Origin: Pseudomonadota bacterium
GTDB lineage: Bacteria > Pseudomonadota > Gammaproteobacteria > Steroidobacterales > Steroidobacteraceae
Direction of reading: 5' to 3'
DNA length: 64,000 bases
Assembly (NCBI GenBank): GCA_016720075.1
Contig: JADJXW010000021.1
Span: forward strand, 186,001 to 250,000
In this document: one piece after another, positions 42,115 to 50,234 of the stretch
How the letters are laid out: each line of letters starts with the position of its first letter
Numbering within the stretch: the stretch's first letter is position 1
Program-made: the position numbers and the translations under genes
The notes under the pieces: model-generated
What the model was told of the DNA's origin: nothing
What the model saw: the letters and a program-made list of their open reading frames with translations, nothing else
The model's database searches: none

Positions 42115-43350
42115 TTACTTCGCGGGTTCGATCCTGAGGATCGCGCCGACCTCTTCATCGGTGGCCACGTAAAGCAGCCCATCGGGCCCGGCCTTCACAT
42201 CGCGGATGCGCTGGTGCAGGTCTGCCAGCAGCGTCTCGCGCCGCAGCTCCTGGAACTTCTCGTCGATCAGGATGCGGTCCAGCCTTCCGGTGCCGGGCAC
42301 CTCGGCAAAGCGCACGCCGGCGACGAACAGATCGCCCTTCCACTTTGGCAGCGCATGGCCCTGGTAGAACGCGAGCCCCGTCACCGAGATGGACGGCACC
42401 CAGTACAGGATCGGGTTCTCGAAGCCCGCATGCGTCGAGACATTGGAGTCGTGCTGCCACGGACCCTGATAGGTGCGGCCAAAGCTGACATTGGGCCAGC
42501 CGTAGTTGCGACCGGCCTTGATGCGGTTGATCTCATCGCCACCGTTCGGCCCCATCTCGCTCAGGAACACCTCGCCGGTGACCGGGTGCGCGACCAGATC
42601 GGACATCGAGCGATGACCCAGCGTGTAGATCTCGGGTCGATAACCCTTCTTGCCTACGAACGGATTGTCGGCCGGCACGGTGCCGTCGTCGTTCAGGCGC
42701 AGCACCTTGCCTGCGATCTGCGAGGGATCCTGCGGCAGTGCGCCGGTGAGCCCGCTGACGGCCACGTACAGCTTGGCATCGGGCGTGATCGCGATGGCAA
42801 CGGGCCCGAGGAAGGTGTCGGCCACCCACACGTCCTTCACGTCCGTCAGATGTCCGTCCACGTACTTCGCGCGCGCCACGGCAGACAGCAGCGCGGTGCT
42901 GCCCGAGGGCGCCTTCGTGTACGACAGATAGATGAAGCCGTTGCTAGCGAACTGCGGATGCACTGCCAGGTGCATGTAGCCGTGAAGGATGGCCGGGCCG
43001 TTCTTGCCCTGGAAGAAACCCTGCGGACCACCGGTGACCGGCACGGGCTCCGTCGTGCCCTTCGCGATGCGCTTCATCTCGCCGGTACGCTGCGCGATCA
43101 GCAGGTCGCCGTTCGGCAGGAAGGCGAGGCCGAAGGGCCAGGGCACCCGCGCCAGCACGCTGACGCGAATGTCCTGCTGTTCCGCCGTGCGGTAGGTGAA
43201 GGGACCTGCGGGCAGCGGTTGCCCTTCGAGTCCGGTGGGCGCGACCGGCGAGCCGCCCGGGCCTTCGCCCAAAGGCAGCGCGCGTTGCGCTTGCGCGAGC
43301 GGTGAGAGCAGCAACGCAGCAAGACTCAGGGCGGGAATCGCGTGCTTCAT
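42115..43350 (-). CDS. Secreted PQQ-dependent sugar (glucose/sorbosone-type) dehydrogenase
   Basis: 411 aa from ATG 43350. A signal peptide (MKHAIPALSLAALLLSPLAQA) leads into a beta-propeller: PWPFGLAFLPNGDLLIAQRTGEMKRI, ILHGYMHLAVHPQFASNGFIYLSYTK, LGHRSMSDLVAHPVTGEVFLSEMGPNGGDEINRIKAGRNYGWP (the conserved HR/GGDEIN block), and LFVAGVRFAEV. These are the hallmarks of soluble glucose/sorbosone dehydrogenases, which bind PQQ and Ca2+. The periplasmic oxidation would feed electrons to an acceptor. It overlaps the upstream DUF3617 gene by 4 nt. Confidence 0.9.
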   Translation of the reverse strand: MKHAIPALSLAALLLSPLAQAQRALPLGEGPGGSPVAPTGLEGQPLPAGPFTYRTAEQQDIRVSVLARVPWPFGLAFLPNGDLLIAQRTGEMKRIAKGTTEPVPVTGGPQGFFQGKNGPAILHGYMHLAVHPQFASNGFIYLSYTKAPSGSTALLSAVARAKYVDGHLTDVKDVWVADTFLGPVAIAITPDAKLYVAVSGLTGALPQDPSQIAGKVLRLNDDGTVPADNPFVGKKGYRPEIYTLGHRSMSDLVAHPVTGEVFLSEMGPNGGDEINRIKAGRNYGWPNVSFGRTYQGPWQHDSNVSTHAGFENPILYWVPSISVTGLAFYQGHALPKWKGDLFVAGVRFAEVPGTGRLDRILIDEKFQELRRETLLADLHQRIRDVKAGPDGLLYVATDEEVGAILRIEPAK

Positions 43351-44267
43351 CGGCGCGCTTCGGAGGCGAAGTTCGAGTCGCAGAAGGAATCCCACCGGGA
43401 CTGGCGGCCAGCCCACATCTCGCCCTTCAGCACGCACTCGGACTTGGCAAGCTGCCGCGCGCGTGCCGGTGCGTTGGCGATGAGGTATTCGCCGTCGCCA
43501 TCGGCTTCGGCCGAGACCAGCAGCTTCGCGCGCAGCGCATCGACCGCCGGCTTGCCGCTGCCGAGCTTGCAGGCCTCGAGGCTGCGGCCGACGACGCCCG
43601 GAAGCGCCGTCTCCATCTGCGACAGCGAAGCGAATCCGGCCCGCGACTGCACCGCGCCACAGAACTCCGCGGGCAGCGGCTTGCCGGCGCAGGGCGCGTT
43701 CGCACCGAGGAACATCGTTGCCGCGTGGCTGGCCTGGCGCGGGTCGCCCTTGAGCTTGAAGGAATCACTGGCACACATCTGCGCCTCGGCCTGTGCTGCC
43801 ATCTGCCGGCCCTGCTGGACCTGCGCCTCGGCCTGCTTCACGATTGCGCCGGTGTCCATGGCCTGGCAGGCGCCGAGCTTGCGCGACTCGGTCACCATCG
43901 TCATCTCGCCATCTGCGCTGCGCACGGTCATCTTGCCCGTCATGCGGTCGGGCCCGGTGGTCATGTCCATCGTGCCTTCCATCGCATCCTTGCCGGTGCA
44001 CTTCACGTCGGCCATGAAGCGATTGCCGGACTGGCGGACATTGGTCAGCTTGCAGTTCTTGTCGGGCTTGGCCAGCTCCTGTGCGGCCTGGCCCACCGGC
44101 GCGCAGATCTCGGTGGCCGGCATCGCCATGTTCATGCCCTCCATCTGCATGGACATCTTGTGCTGCCAGCGTTCGCCGGGAACCGTGGGGGCGGCGGCAG
44201 AAGCGGTGCCGCAGGCCAGCGCGACAACGGCAGCGGTCACGATGCGGGCGATGTTCGATGCGCTCAT
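43347..44267 (-). CDS. DUF3617 family periplasmic protein
   Basis: 306 aa from ATG 44267 after a CGAGGAGAAT ribosome-binding site. Signal peptide (MSASNIARIVTAAVVALACGTASAA) and an N-terminal DUF3617 domain (PGERWQHKMSMQMEGMNMAMPATEICAP, followed by KNCKLTNVRQSGNRFMADVKCTG). The second half has several Cys (CASDSF, APCAGKPLPAEFCGAV, LEACKLGSG) that may form disulfides and looks like an extra lineage-specific domain. It precedes and overlaps the sorbosone-type dehydrogenase, so the two are co-translated. Function unknown. Confidence 0.82.
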   Translation of the reverse strand: MSASNIARIVTAAVVALACGTASAAAPTVPGERWQHKMSMQMEGMNMAMPATEICAPVGQAAQELAKPDKNCKLTNVRQSGNRFMADVKCTGKDAMEGTMDMTTGPDRMTGKMTVRSADGEMTMVTESRKLGACQAMDTGAIVKQAEAQVQQGRQMAAQAEAQMCASDSFKLKGDPRQASHAATMFLGANAPCAGKPLPAEFCGAVQSRAGFASLSQMETALPGVVGRSLEACKLGSGKPAVDALRAKLLVSAEADGDGEYLIANAPARARQLAKSECVLKGEMWAGRQSRWDSFCDSNFASEARR

Positions 44268-44304
44268 GGCATTCTCCTCGGGGTGTTCGGTGCTCCGATC
44301 ATAG

Positions 44305-45543
44305 TCATTTCGTGGCGGATTGATGCCTCGCACCGGCGCGCAGCGCCAGCGGCAGCAGCGTCACGAACAGCGCGCAAAGCGCCATGGGAATCATCAGCGC
44401 GCCCAGCACCAGCTCGGGCGAGAGGTTCTTCTGCATCAGCCAGGCCAGCGCCAGCGGACCGAAGAACGAACCGGCCCGGCCAACGCCATTGGCCCAGCCC
44501 ACGCCGGTGGAACGCAGTTCGGGCGGATAATAGGTAGAGGCCAGTGGCGCCAGCGTGAGGCTTGCGCCAATGCCACCAAAGCCGATGAAGACGATGAGCA
44601 CCGCCCACATCCAGGCGGCGCCGGGGTTCGTTGCCAGCAGCGCCAGTGCCAGCGCGCCCGTGAGATACACACCCATCAGCGCCATGACGGTGCGGCCGCG
44701 ATCGGCCTGCGTCGAAACGAAGTAGCAGCCGGTGAGGCCGCCGATGGCCAGGAAACTGGTGACGCGCGAGGCATCGGCCAGCGCCCATCCGTTCTGCACC
44801 AGCAGTGTGGGCAGCCAGCTGAACAGGCCGTAGTTCGCGAACAGGTTCATCGCCGTGAGCAGCCACATGAACAGCGTGCGCCAGCGGTACTGCGGCGTGA
44901 ACAGCGCGGCCACGCGCGCCGCCGGGTTGGGTTCGGATCCACGCGCGCCCGTCGCCGCGGCCCGCGAATCCGGGATACCCCACCAGCACAGCACGGCAAT
45001 GACCAGCGGCATGATGCCGCCATAGCCGAACAGACCCTGCCATCCCCAGCGCGCCGACAGCCACGGCGCGATGAGGCCGGATGACGCCGCGCCGATCGTG
45101 AAGCCGCTGGCCATCAGCGTGACGATGGTGACGCGCCGGGCCGCGGGCGCGATGTCCGCCACGATGGCGATGGTGATCGGCACCACCGCGCCCAGGCCGC
45201 AGCCGGCCACGGTGCGCCAGAGCGCGATCTGGTTGGGGCCTGTTGAGCGCATCGCATAGAGCGTGGCGGAACCCAGCAGCGCAAGGCTGATGATCAGCAT
45301 GGGGCGGCGACCGAAACGGTCGGCCAGTGGACTGAGCAACATGGCCCCGATCGCCATGCCGGCAAGCGAACCGGAAGCGGCGGCGGCGAAGGCCGGGGGC
45401 GCCACCTGGAACGCATCGGCCATCAGCGGAATGGCCATGGCCAGCATCTGCGCGTCATAGCCGTCGAAAAACGCGGCCAGTGCGCACAGCACGATCGCCC
45501 ACCACTGACCTGCGGTCAGCGCGGTTCCCCCCGATGCTTTCAT
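44305..45543 (-). CDS. MFS transporter, aromatic-acid:H+ symporter-like
   Basis: 412 aa with twelve predicted helices. The loop 2-3 motif DRFGRRPML (family consensus GxxADRxGRR) and an early D in FFDGYDAQMLAMAIP match the AAHS group, in which this Asp is needed for proton coupling. AAHS members import benzoate-like aromatic acids. It is 38 bp downstream-facing from the DUF3617 gene and divergent from the P460 gene. Substrate is inference from the motif. Confidence 0.88.
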   Translation of the reverse strand: MKASGGTALTAGQWWAIVLCALAAFFDGYDAQMLAMAIPLMADAFQVAPPAFAAAASGSLAGMAIGAMLLSPLADRFGRRPMLIISLALLGSATLYAMRSTGPNQIALWRTVAGCGLGAVVPITIAIVADIAPAARRVTIVTLMASGFTIGAASSGLIAPWLSARWGWQGLFGYGGIMPLVIAVLCWWGIPDSRAAATGARGSEPNPAARVAALFTPQYRWRTLFMWLLTAMNLFANYGLFSWLPTLLVQNGWALADASRVTSFLAIGGLTGCYFVSTQADRGRTVMALMGVYLTGALALALLATNPGAAWMWAVLIVFIGFGGIGASLTLAPLASTYYPPELRSTGVGWANGVGRAGSFFGPLALAWLMQKNLSPELVLGALMIPMALCALFVTLLPLALRAGARHQSATK

Positions 45544-45588
45544 GCTTCAACGGTAGCCGATATGGCATGCTTTGCACGAGGGCCCAAC

Positions 45589-46236
45589 ATGAAAAACATT
45601 CCCCGATACATCAGCGCCGCGCTGGCAGGTCTTGTCTTGCTGGCGAGCACCCCCGCCGTGAAGGCCGACCCGGCCACCGCTGGTCCGCAGTTCAATGAAC
45701 GCGGCGAACTGGTGCGCCCAGAGGACTACCGCAGCTGGGTGTTCCTCAACACCGCGATCGGACTCACCTACGGACCCAACCGACCACCGCCGGGCGCGCC
45801 GCAGGCGTTCACCAGCGTGTTCGTGAATCCCAAGGCCCACGCGGAATTCCAGAAAACAGGCCTGTGGCCGGATGGAACGATATTCGCGCTGGAGGTGCGG
45901 CCTGCGCTCACCGCCGTATCAGCGCTGGATGGCGCGCTGACGCAGGGTCCGCGCGTGGCGCTGGAAGTGGCCGTGCGCGATTCATCGCGCTATCCCGATG
46001 GTGGATGGTCGTATTTCTCTTTCGATCCGCCGCGCGACAACCCCACGGCCGGATTTCGCGAGCGCGCGGCGCCGTTTCCGCGCACCGCCGGTTGCTATAG
46101 CTGCCACCAGAAACACGCGGCCGTGCAGTGGACGTTCACGCAGTTCTACGCCGACGCCTTCGAGCGCGCGAAGCAGGCCGGCACCGTGCGCAAGGACTAC
46201 GACGCGGCGCGCAAGATCGAGGAAGTGGGGCACTGA
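45589..46236 (+). CDS. Cytochrome P460-family protein
   Basis: 215 aa from ATG 45589. The signal peptide (MKNIPRYISAALAGLVLLASTPAVKA) directs export. Residues 30-200 form the P460/DUF-like beta domain: LVRPEDYRSWVFLNTAIGLTYGP, FTSVFVNPKAHAEFQKTGLWPDGTIFALEVR, and a C-terminal haem motif TAGCYSCHQKHAAVQWTFTQFY (CxxCH). Such proteins oxidise hydroxylamine or related nitrogen compounds, or serve as simple redox carriers. The exact role here is open. The gene is 3 bp from the convergent CAP gene. Confidence 0.85.
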   Translation: MKNIPRYISAALAGLVLLASTPAVKADPATAGPQFNERGELVRPEDYRSWVFLNTAIGLTYGPNRPPPGAPQAFTSVFVNPKAHAEFQKTGLWPDGTIFALEVRPALTAVSALDGALTQGPRVALEVAVRDSSRYPDGGWSYFSFDPPRDNPTAGFRERAAPFPRTAGCYSCHQKHAAVQWTFTQFYADAFERAKQAGTVRKDYDAARKIEEVGH

Positions 46237-46239
46237 GGC

Positions 46240-46749
46240 CTAGCGCAATGGTGCGCCGAGCACCTGCACCCAGTAGAAATGCCCGCGCTGCCGACCCAGC
46301 GCCACGGCCACGCCCATGTCGATGAAGCGCTGATCCATCAGGTTGGCGCAGTGGCCGGGGCTTTCCAGCCAACCCGCCACGACTTCCTCGGCTGATTCCG
46401 GGCCGAAGGCGATGTTCTCGCCGGTGAGCCTTGGGCGGTAACCGGCACGCAGCACGCGATCCTTCGGCTGGCTGCCATCCATTGCGCGGTGTTCGAAGTA
46501 GCTGCGGCGGGCCATGTCGCGCGCGTGTGCATCGGCGGCACTGCGCAGCGGGCGTGCGAGCGACAGAGGTTCGGCCGCCGGAAAATGCTCACGCCCGCAG
46601 CGCTGTCCCCGGGAGCGGGCTTCGTTAACCAGTTCCAGCACGCGCTGTTCGATGGCGGTCGGCCGGGAGGTGGCGGGCAGGTCCGCCTGGGCGGGCTGCA
46701 GCAGTGCACCCACCAGGAGAAGCAGCACCCAGGAGACATTGGCCGACAT
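46240..46749 (-). CDS. CAP-domain (SCP/YkwD-like) secreted protein
   Basis: 169 aa from ATG 46749, which begins a good signal peptide (MSANVSWVLLLLVGALLQPAQA). The CAP fold is clear: IEQRVLELVNEARSRGQRCG, RPLRSAADAHARDMARRSYFEHRAMDG with the signature His and Glu, TGENIAFGPESAEEVVAGWLESPGHCANLMDQRFIDMGVAVA and a final FYWVQVLGAPL. CAP proteins occur in secreted proteins of diverse function. Bacterial ones are poorly characterised. It diverges from the PadR gene. Confidence 0.9.
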   Translation of the reverse strand: MSANVSWVLLLLVGALLQPAQADLPATSRPTAIEQRVLELVNEARSRGQRCGREHFPAAEPLSLARPLRSAADAHARDMARRSYFEHRAMDGSQPKDRVLRAGYRPRLTGENIAFGPESAEEVVAGWLESPGHCANLMDQRFIDMGVAVALGRQRGHFYWVQVLGAPLR

Positions 46750-46842
46750 TGCCGCACTAACGTCGCATTTAGACGCTGAATCCAGCATGAACGGCACATA
46801 TTGAGGAATGATCTCACGATCTCTTGCAATCAGATGTAGTTT

Positions 46843-46869
46843 CGATATATCTTTCATTCCGACATATCT
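46843..46869 (+). promoter_or_regulatory. CGAYATATCT direct repeats upstream of the PadR gene
   Basis: CGATATATCT (46843-46852) and CGACATATCT (46860-46869) are 17 bp apart, ending 16 bp before the regulator's start codon. AT-rich ATATCT-type repeats are typical of operators for PadR-family repressors that control their own gene. The CAP gene on the other strand may share this control region. Confidence 0.55.
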
Positions 46870-46885
46870 AAACAGGATCGAAAAC

Positions 46886-47461
46886 ATGAGACCTCATTTC
46901 AACTTCCATGGCCGGCACGAAGGGGCCGGCGGACACGGTGGCCGGGGTGGTCACGGCGGCCACGGCCGACACGGGGGTCGCGGCGGCGGCGGTGGCGGTC
47001 CCGGCTCCCGCGTCTTTCATCACGGCGCGCTGCGCCTGGTGGTGCTGGCCCTCATCGCCGAAGCCCCGCGCCACGGCTACGAAATCATCAAGGCCATCGA
47101 AGAGCGCCTGGCCGGCAGCTACTCGCCCAGCCCCGGCGTCATCTATCCCACGCTCACGCTGCTGCAGGAGATCGGTCACGTCACCGTCGAAGAGAACGAG
47201 GGCAAGAAGCGCTACTCGATCACCGACGAAGGCCGCGCCCACCTGGCCGCCAACCAGCCCGCGGTGGATGCCGCGATGGCGCGCATGCAGGCCATCAACG
47301 CGAACCATGGCGGCGGTCCCGCGCCGCAGATCATCCGCGCGATGGAGAACCTGAAGCTGGCGCTGCGACTGCGCGTGGGTCGTGGCCCACTCAGCGCCGA
47401 CGAACTGCAGGCCGTGGCCGCGGCCATCGACTCGGCCGCGCTCGCCATCGAGAGAACCTGA
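46886..47461 (+). CDS. PadR-family regulator with His/Gly-rich N-terminus (YqjI-like)
   Basis: 191 aa from ATG 46886. Residues 1-45 are a His/Gly/Arg-rich tail (HGRHEGAGGHGG, HGGHGRHGGRGG), a likely metal-binding region as in E. coli YqjI, which senses iron and nickel. The winged-helix PadR domain follows: FHHGALRLVVLALIAEAPRHGYEIIKAIEERLAGSYSPSPGVIYPTLTLLQEIGHV. The C-terminal helix (IIRAMENLKLALRLRVGRG) mediates dimerisation in the family. The DUF2218 gene follows after 2 bp, a pairing seen with iron-related operons. Confidence 0.9.
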   Translation: MRPHFNFHGRHEGAGGHGGRGGHGGHGRHGGRGGGGGGPGSRVFHHGALRLVVLALIAEAPRHGYEIIKAIEERLAGSYSPSPGVIYPTLTLLQEIGHVTVEENEGKKRYSITDEGRAHLAANQPAVDAAMARMQAINANHGGGPAPQIIRAMENLKLALRLRVGRGPLSADELQAVAAAIDSAALAIERT

Positions 47462-47463
47462 AC

Positions 47464-47754
47464 ATGGCGCAACAGCAGGGCGAGGCCCTCACCCCCGACG
47501 CCGCGCGCGTGATGCGGCGCCTCTGCCGCCACTGGAGCCACAAGTTCCCGGTGCGCTTCGACGACACCTCCGGCGAGATCCAGATCAACGACGTGCAGCT
47601 CGCGATGCGCGTGGCGGCGGATCGGCTGCATGTCACGCTCGACAACCCCGCGGGTGATATCCCCCCGCGATTGCCCGGCGTGGTGGCCGAGCACCTGGTT
47701 CGCATGGCCGGCACGGAGCCCCCCTTGCAGGTAGACTGGCTGAAACCGCAATAG
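47464..47754 (+). CDS. DUF2218 domain protein
   Basis: 96 aa. The family pattern is clear: ARVMRRLCRHWSHKFPVRFDDTSGEIQI, a KFPV-like core, then AADRLHVTLDNP and LPGVVAEHLVRMAG. DUF2218 proteins often neighbour siderophore-interacting proteins and PadR regulators, so a part in iron handling is likely; the molecular role is unknown. Only 2 bp separate it from the regulator, so it is co-transcribed. Confidence 0.88.
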   Translation: MAQQQGEALTPDAARVMRRLCRHWSHKFPVRFDDTSGEIQINDVQLAMRVAADRLHVTLDNPAGDIPPRLPGVVAEHLVRMAGTEPPLQVDWLKPQ

Positions 47755-47775
47755 ACGGGAAAGGGGGAACGTGGC

Positions 47776-48162
47776 GTGATAACCCGCAGACACCTGATCG
47801 GCAGCAGTGTCGCCGTGTCGGCGCTCAGCGCCTTCTTCCCCGCGGCGTCTGGCGCATCGCCCGCGCGATCGCTGCCACCCGTAGCGCTGATCGTCGTCGA
47901 TGAACGCTTCGAAGCCGCGCGCGCGCTGGCCGGCATGCTCGTCGCGCCGGGCGCGCGCCAGGTGGCCATGACGCGCGATGTGCTGGATCTGTGGCATCGA
48001 CAGATTGCGCCAGCCTGCCAGCGCGGTGCGTTGTCGATCGCGGGCGTCACCACCGAACGCGGATTCTTTCTGCTGCACACGCTGGCTGCCGACCTGCGGC
48101 TGCGCGTGCTGTCGCGCAGCCATCATGGCGCGCTCGTTTCCTGGCTGATCGGTCGGAAGTAG
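47776..48162 (+). CDS. Small Tat-exported hypothetical protein
   Basis: 128 aa from GTG 47776 with AAGGGGG nearby. The start reads MITRRHLIGSSVAVSALSAFF, a twin-arginine signal (TRRHLIG). The mature domain (ALIVVDERFEAARALAGMLVAPGARQVAMTRDVLDLWHRQIAP, TTERGFFLLHTLAADL) has no family I recognise. It is 9 bp before the flavoprotein gene, and its small size and Tat signal suggest a helper for that enzyme system; this is inference from proximity. Confidence 0.7.
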   Translation: MITRRHLIGSSVAVSALSAFFPAASGASPARSLPPVALIVVDERFEAARALAGMLVAPGARQVAMTRDVLDLWHRQIAPACQRGALSIAGVTTERGFFLLHTLAADLRLRVLSRSHHGALVSWLIGRK

Positions 48163-48171
48163 GGGGAAGTC

Positions 48172-49848
48172 ATGGCGATACTGCCACCAGGCGTCAGCGC
48201 CGCGAACTTCGCGAAGGCGCTGAAGGAATTCGAGGCGGCCGTCGGCAAGGAATGGGTCATCACCGATCCAGATGAGATCCATCCCTACCGCGACTACTTC
48301 TCCATATTGAAGGACCAGGACGACGAGCTGGTTCCCTCGGCCGCGGTCTGCCCGGACTCGGTCGAGCAGGTGCAGGCGGTGGTGCGCGCCGCGAACAAAT
48401 ACAAGGTGCCGCTCTACGCCATCTCCACCGGCAAGAATTTCGCCTATGGCGGGCCCGCGCCCAACCTGCGCGGCAGCGTCACGGTCGATCTCAAGCGCAT
48501 GAACCGCGTGCTCGAGGTGGACGAGAAGCGAAACACCGCGCTGGTGGAGCCGGGCGTCTCGTACATGGACATGTACCGCCACATCCAGGAACGCGGCCTG
48601 AAAGTGATGATCGACACGGCCGACGTGGGCTGGGGCGGCCTGATGGGCAACGCGCTCGACCGCGGCATCGGCTACACGCTGGGGCCCTATCGCGATCATT
48701 CCAACGCGTGCACCGGCATGGAAGTGGTGCTGCCGAACGGCGAGCTGATGCGCACCGGCATGGGTGCGATGCCCGGCTCGACCTCGTGGCAGGACTACAA
48801 ATACGGCTTCGGTCCCGATCCCTCGGGCCTGTTCGCGCAGGGCAACTACGGCATCGTCGTGAAGATGGGCTTCCGGCTGATGCCCATGCCCGAGCACTGG
48901 CGCACCGGACTCATCACCGTGCCGCGCCGACGCGACTTCATCGCGCTGGTCGACATGGTGAATTACCTCACCGACCTGTTCGTGATCGGCGAGCCGATCT
49001 ACAGCTCGCCGCTGAACGGCCTGCTCGGGGATGCAGCTTTCCGCCGCGCGGCGCTCGACTTCAACGAAGCCGAGATGGATCGCATCGCCGCGGCGAACGG
49101 CCGGCACTCGTGGCAGGTCGAGCTGCAGTTCTACGGCTCCGAGCGCACGACGCTCGCGAACTGGGAATGGGCCACTGAACTGATCCTGCGCACCGTGCCG
49201 GATGCCCACTGCTTTGCCGGCGACTCGCTGCGCATGCCGGTGACAACGGCGCAGATCGAGGCGGCCGAGCGTCCGTATCCGGCGCCCTATTCTTCGGTGA
49301 TGAGGCGCAACGTGATGCACGGCGTGCCCAAGCTCTACATGTGGCGCTCGCCGGGTCGAACCGATGAATCGCCCGAGACCTGGAATGAAACCCACATCGG
49401 ATTGTTTTCGGTGGTGGGGCGCAGCGGCGAAGCCGTGCTCAAGGCCCAGAAGGATTTCCAGGACATCGTGAAACGCACGCGCCCGGGCGCCGAGTTCGTG
49501 GCTTCGCTCACCACGCCGCTGCAATGGAATCCGAACACCTTCTTCCTGGGCAACAGTTTCTTCGGCACGGCAACGCGCAACGACAACTCCCCCGAGGGCA
49601 AGATCCGGCAGTTGAAGGAACTGCGCGAGGTGCTGAAGCTCAATGCCGAAGCGGGCTATGGCGACTATCGCGCGCCGCCGCTGCTGCAGGACGACGTGGC
49701 CGACCAGTATTCGTTCAACAATCACGCGTTGCGCCGGTTCAACGAAACCGTGAAGGACGCGATCGATCCGAACGGCATCCTGTCGCCGGGGCGCGGTGGC
49801 ATCTGGCCGAAGGCGCATCGTTCGCGCCGGGGAGCGGTGCGCAAATGA
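48172..49848 (+). CDS. FAD-binding oxidoreductase of the 4-cresol dehydrogenase/vanillyl-alcohol oxidase type
   Basis: 558 aa, no signal peptide of its own. The PCMH-type FAD domain is complete: VPLYAISTGKNFAYGGPAPNLRGSVTVDLKRMN, GLMGNALDRGIGYTLGPYRDHSNACTGMEVVLPNGE. The C-terminal part has GYGDYRAPPLLQDDVADQYSFNNHALRRFNETVKDAIDPNGILSPGRGGIWP, close to VAO/PchF family signatures. The following gene encodes a small cytochrome c, exactly as PchC partners PchF in 4-cresol methylhydroxylase and EhyA partners EhyB in eugenol hydroxylase. The likely reaction is oxidation of a para-alkylphenol with electrons passed to cytochrome c. The exact substrate is unknown. Confidence 0.92.
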   Translation: MAILPPGVSAANFAKALKEFEAAVGKEWVITDPDEIHPYRDYFSILKDQDDELVPSAAVCPDSVEQVQAVVRAANKYKVPLYAISTGKNFAYGGPAPNLRGSVTVDLKRMNRVLEVDEKRNTALVEPGVSYMDMYRHIQERGLKVMIDTADVGWGGLMGNALDRGIGYTLGPYRDHSNACTGMEVVLPNGELMRTGMGAMPGSTSWQDYKYGFGPDPSGLFAQGNYGIVVKMGFRLMPMPEHWRTGLITVPRRRDFIALVDMVNYLTDLFVIGEPIYSSPLNGLLGDAAFRRAALDFNEAEMDRIAAANGRHSWQVELQFYGSERTTLANWEWATELILRTVPDAHCFAGDSLRMPVTTAQIEAAERPYPAPYSSVMRRNVMHGVPKLYMWRSPGRTDESPETWNETHIGLFSVVGRSGEAVLKAQKDFQDIVKRTRPGAEFVASLTTPLQWNPNTFFLGNSFFGTATRNDNSPEGKIRQLKELREVLKLNAEAGYGDYRAPPLLQDDVADQYSFNNHALRRFNETVKDAIDPNGILSPGRGGIWPKAHRSRRGAVRK

Positions 49849-50234
49849 AAACGGCCATCCTGTTCAAGAAGCTTCTCGGTGCGATGTTCGCCGTCGCGCT
49901 GCTGGCTGGTGCGCAGGCTGCCGCCGCGCAGGATGCTGCCACCGTAGCGAGCGGCAAGGTGCTGTTCACGCGGCTGTGCGCGGCCTGCCATGGCGCCGAT
50001 CGCAGCGACCAGGGCAGAGCGATGCTGCCCGGCACCGATGCGCTGCGCATCAAATACAAGGGGCAGCTGCCCGCGCTGCTCGAGCAGCGCACCGATCTCA
50101 CGCCCGACGTCATCCGCACCTTCGTGCGGCGCGGCACCTGGTCCATGCCGCCGTTCCGGAAGACCGAGATCAGCGATGCCGGGATCGATGCCGTGAGTGC
50201 CTATATCGCCGATGCCGCCAGAACCAAGCGCTGA
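49845..50234 (+). CDS. Periplasmic cytochrome c, partner of the flavoprotein
   Basis: 129 aa from ATG 49845 (ATGA overlap of 4 nt with the flavoprotein). A signal peptide (MKTAILFKKLLGAMFAVALLAGAQAAAA) precedes one class I cytochrome domain with CAACHG haem attachment and the distal Met in RRGTWSMPPFR. It is about the size of PchC and EhyA, the cytochrome subunits of 4-cresol and eugenol hydroxylases. It should accept electrons from the FAD of the preceding enzyme. Confidence 0.92.
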   Translation: MKTAILFKKLLGAMFAVALLAGAQAAAAQDAATVASGKVLFTRLCAACHGADRSDQGRAMLPGTDALRIKYKGQLPALLEQRTDLTPDVIRTFVRRGTWSMPPFRKTEISDAGIDAVSAYIADAARTKR

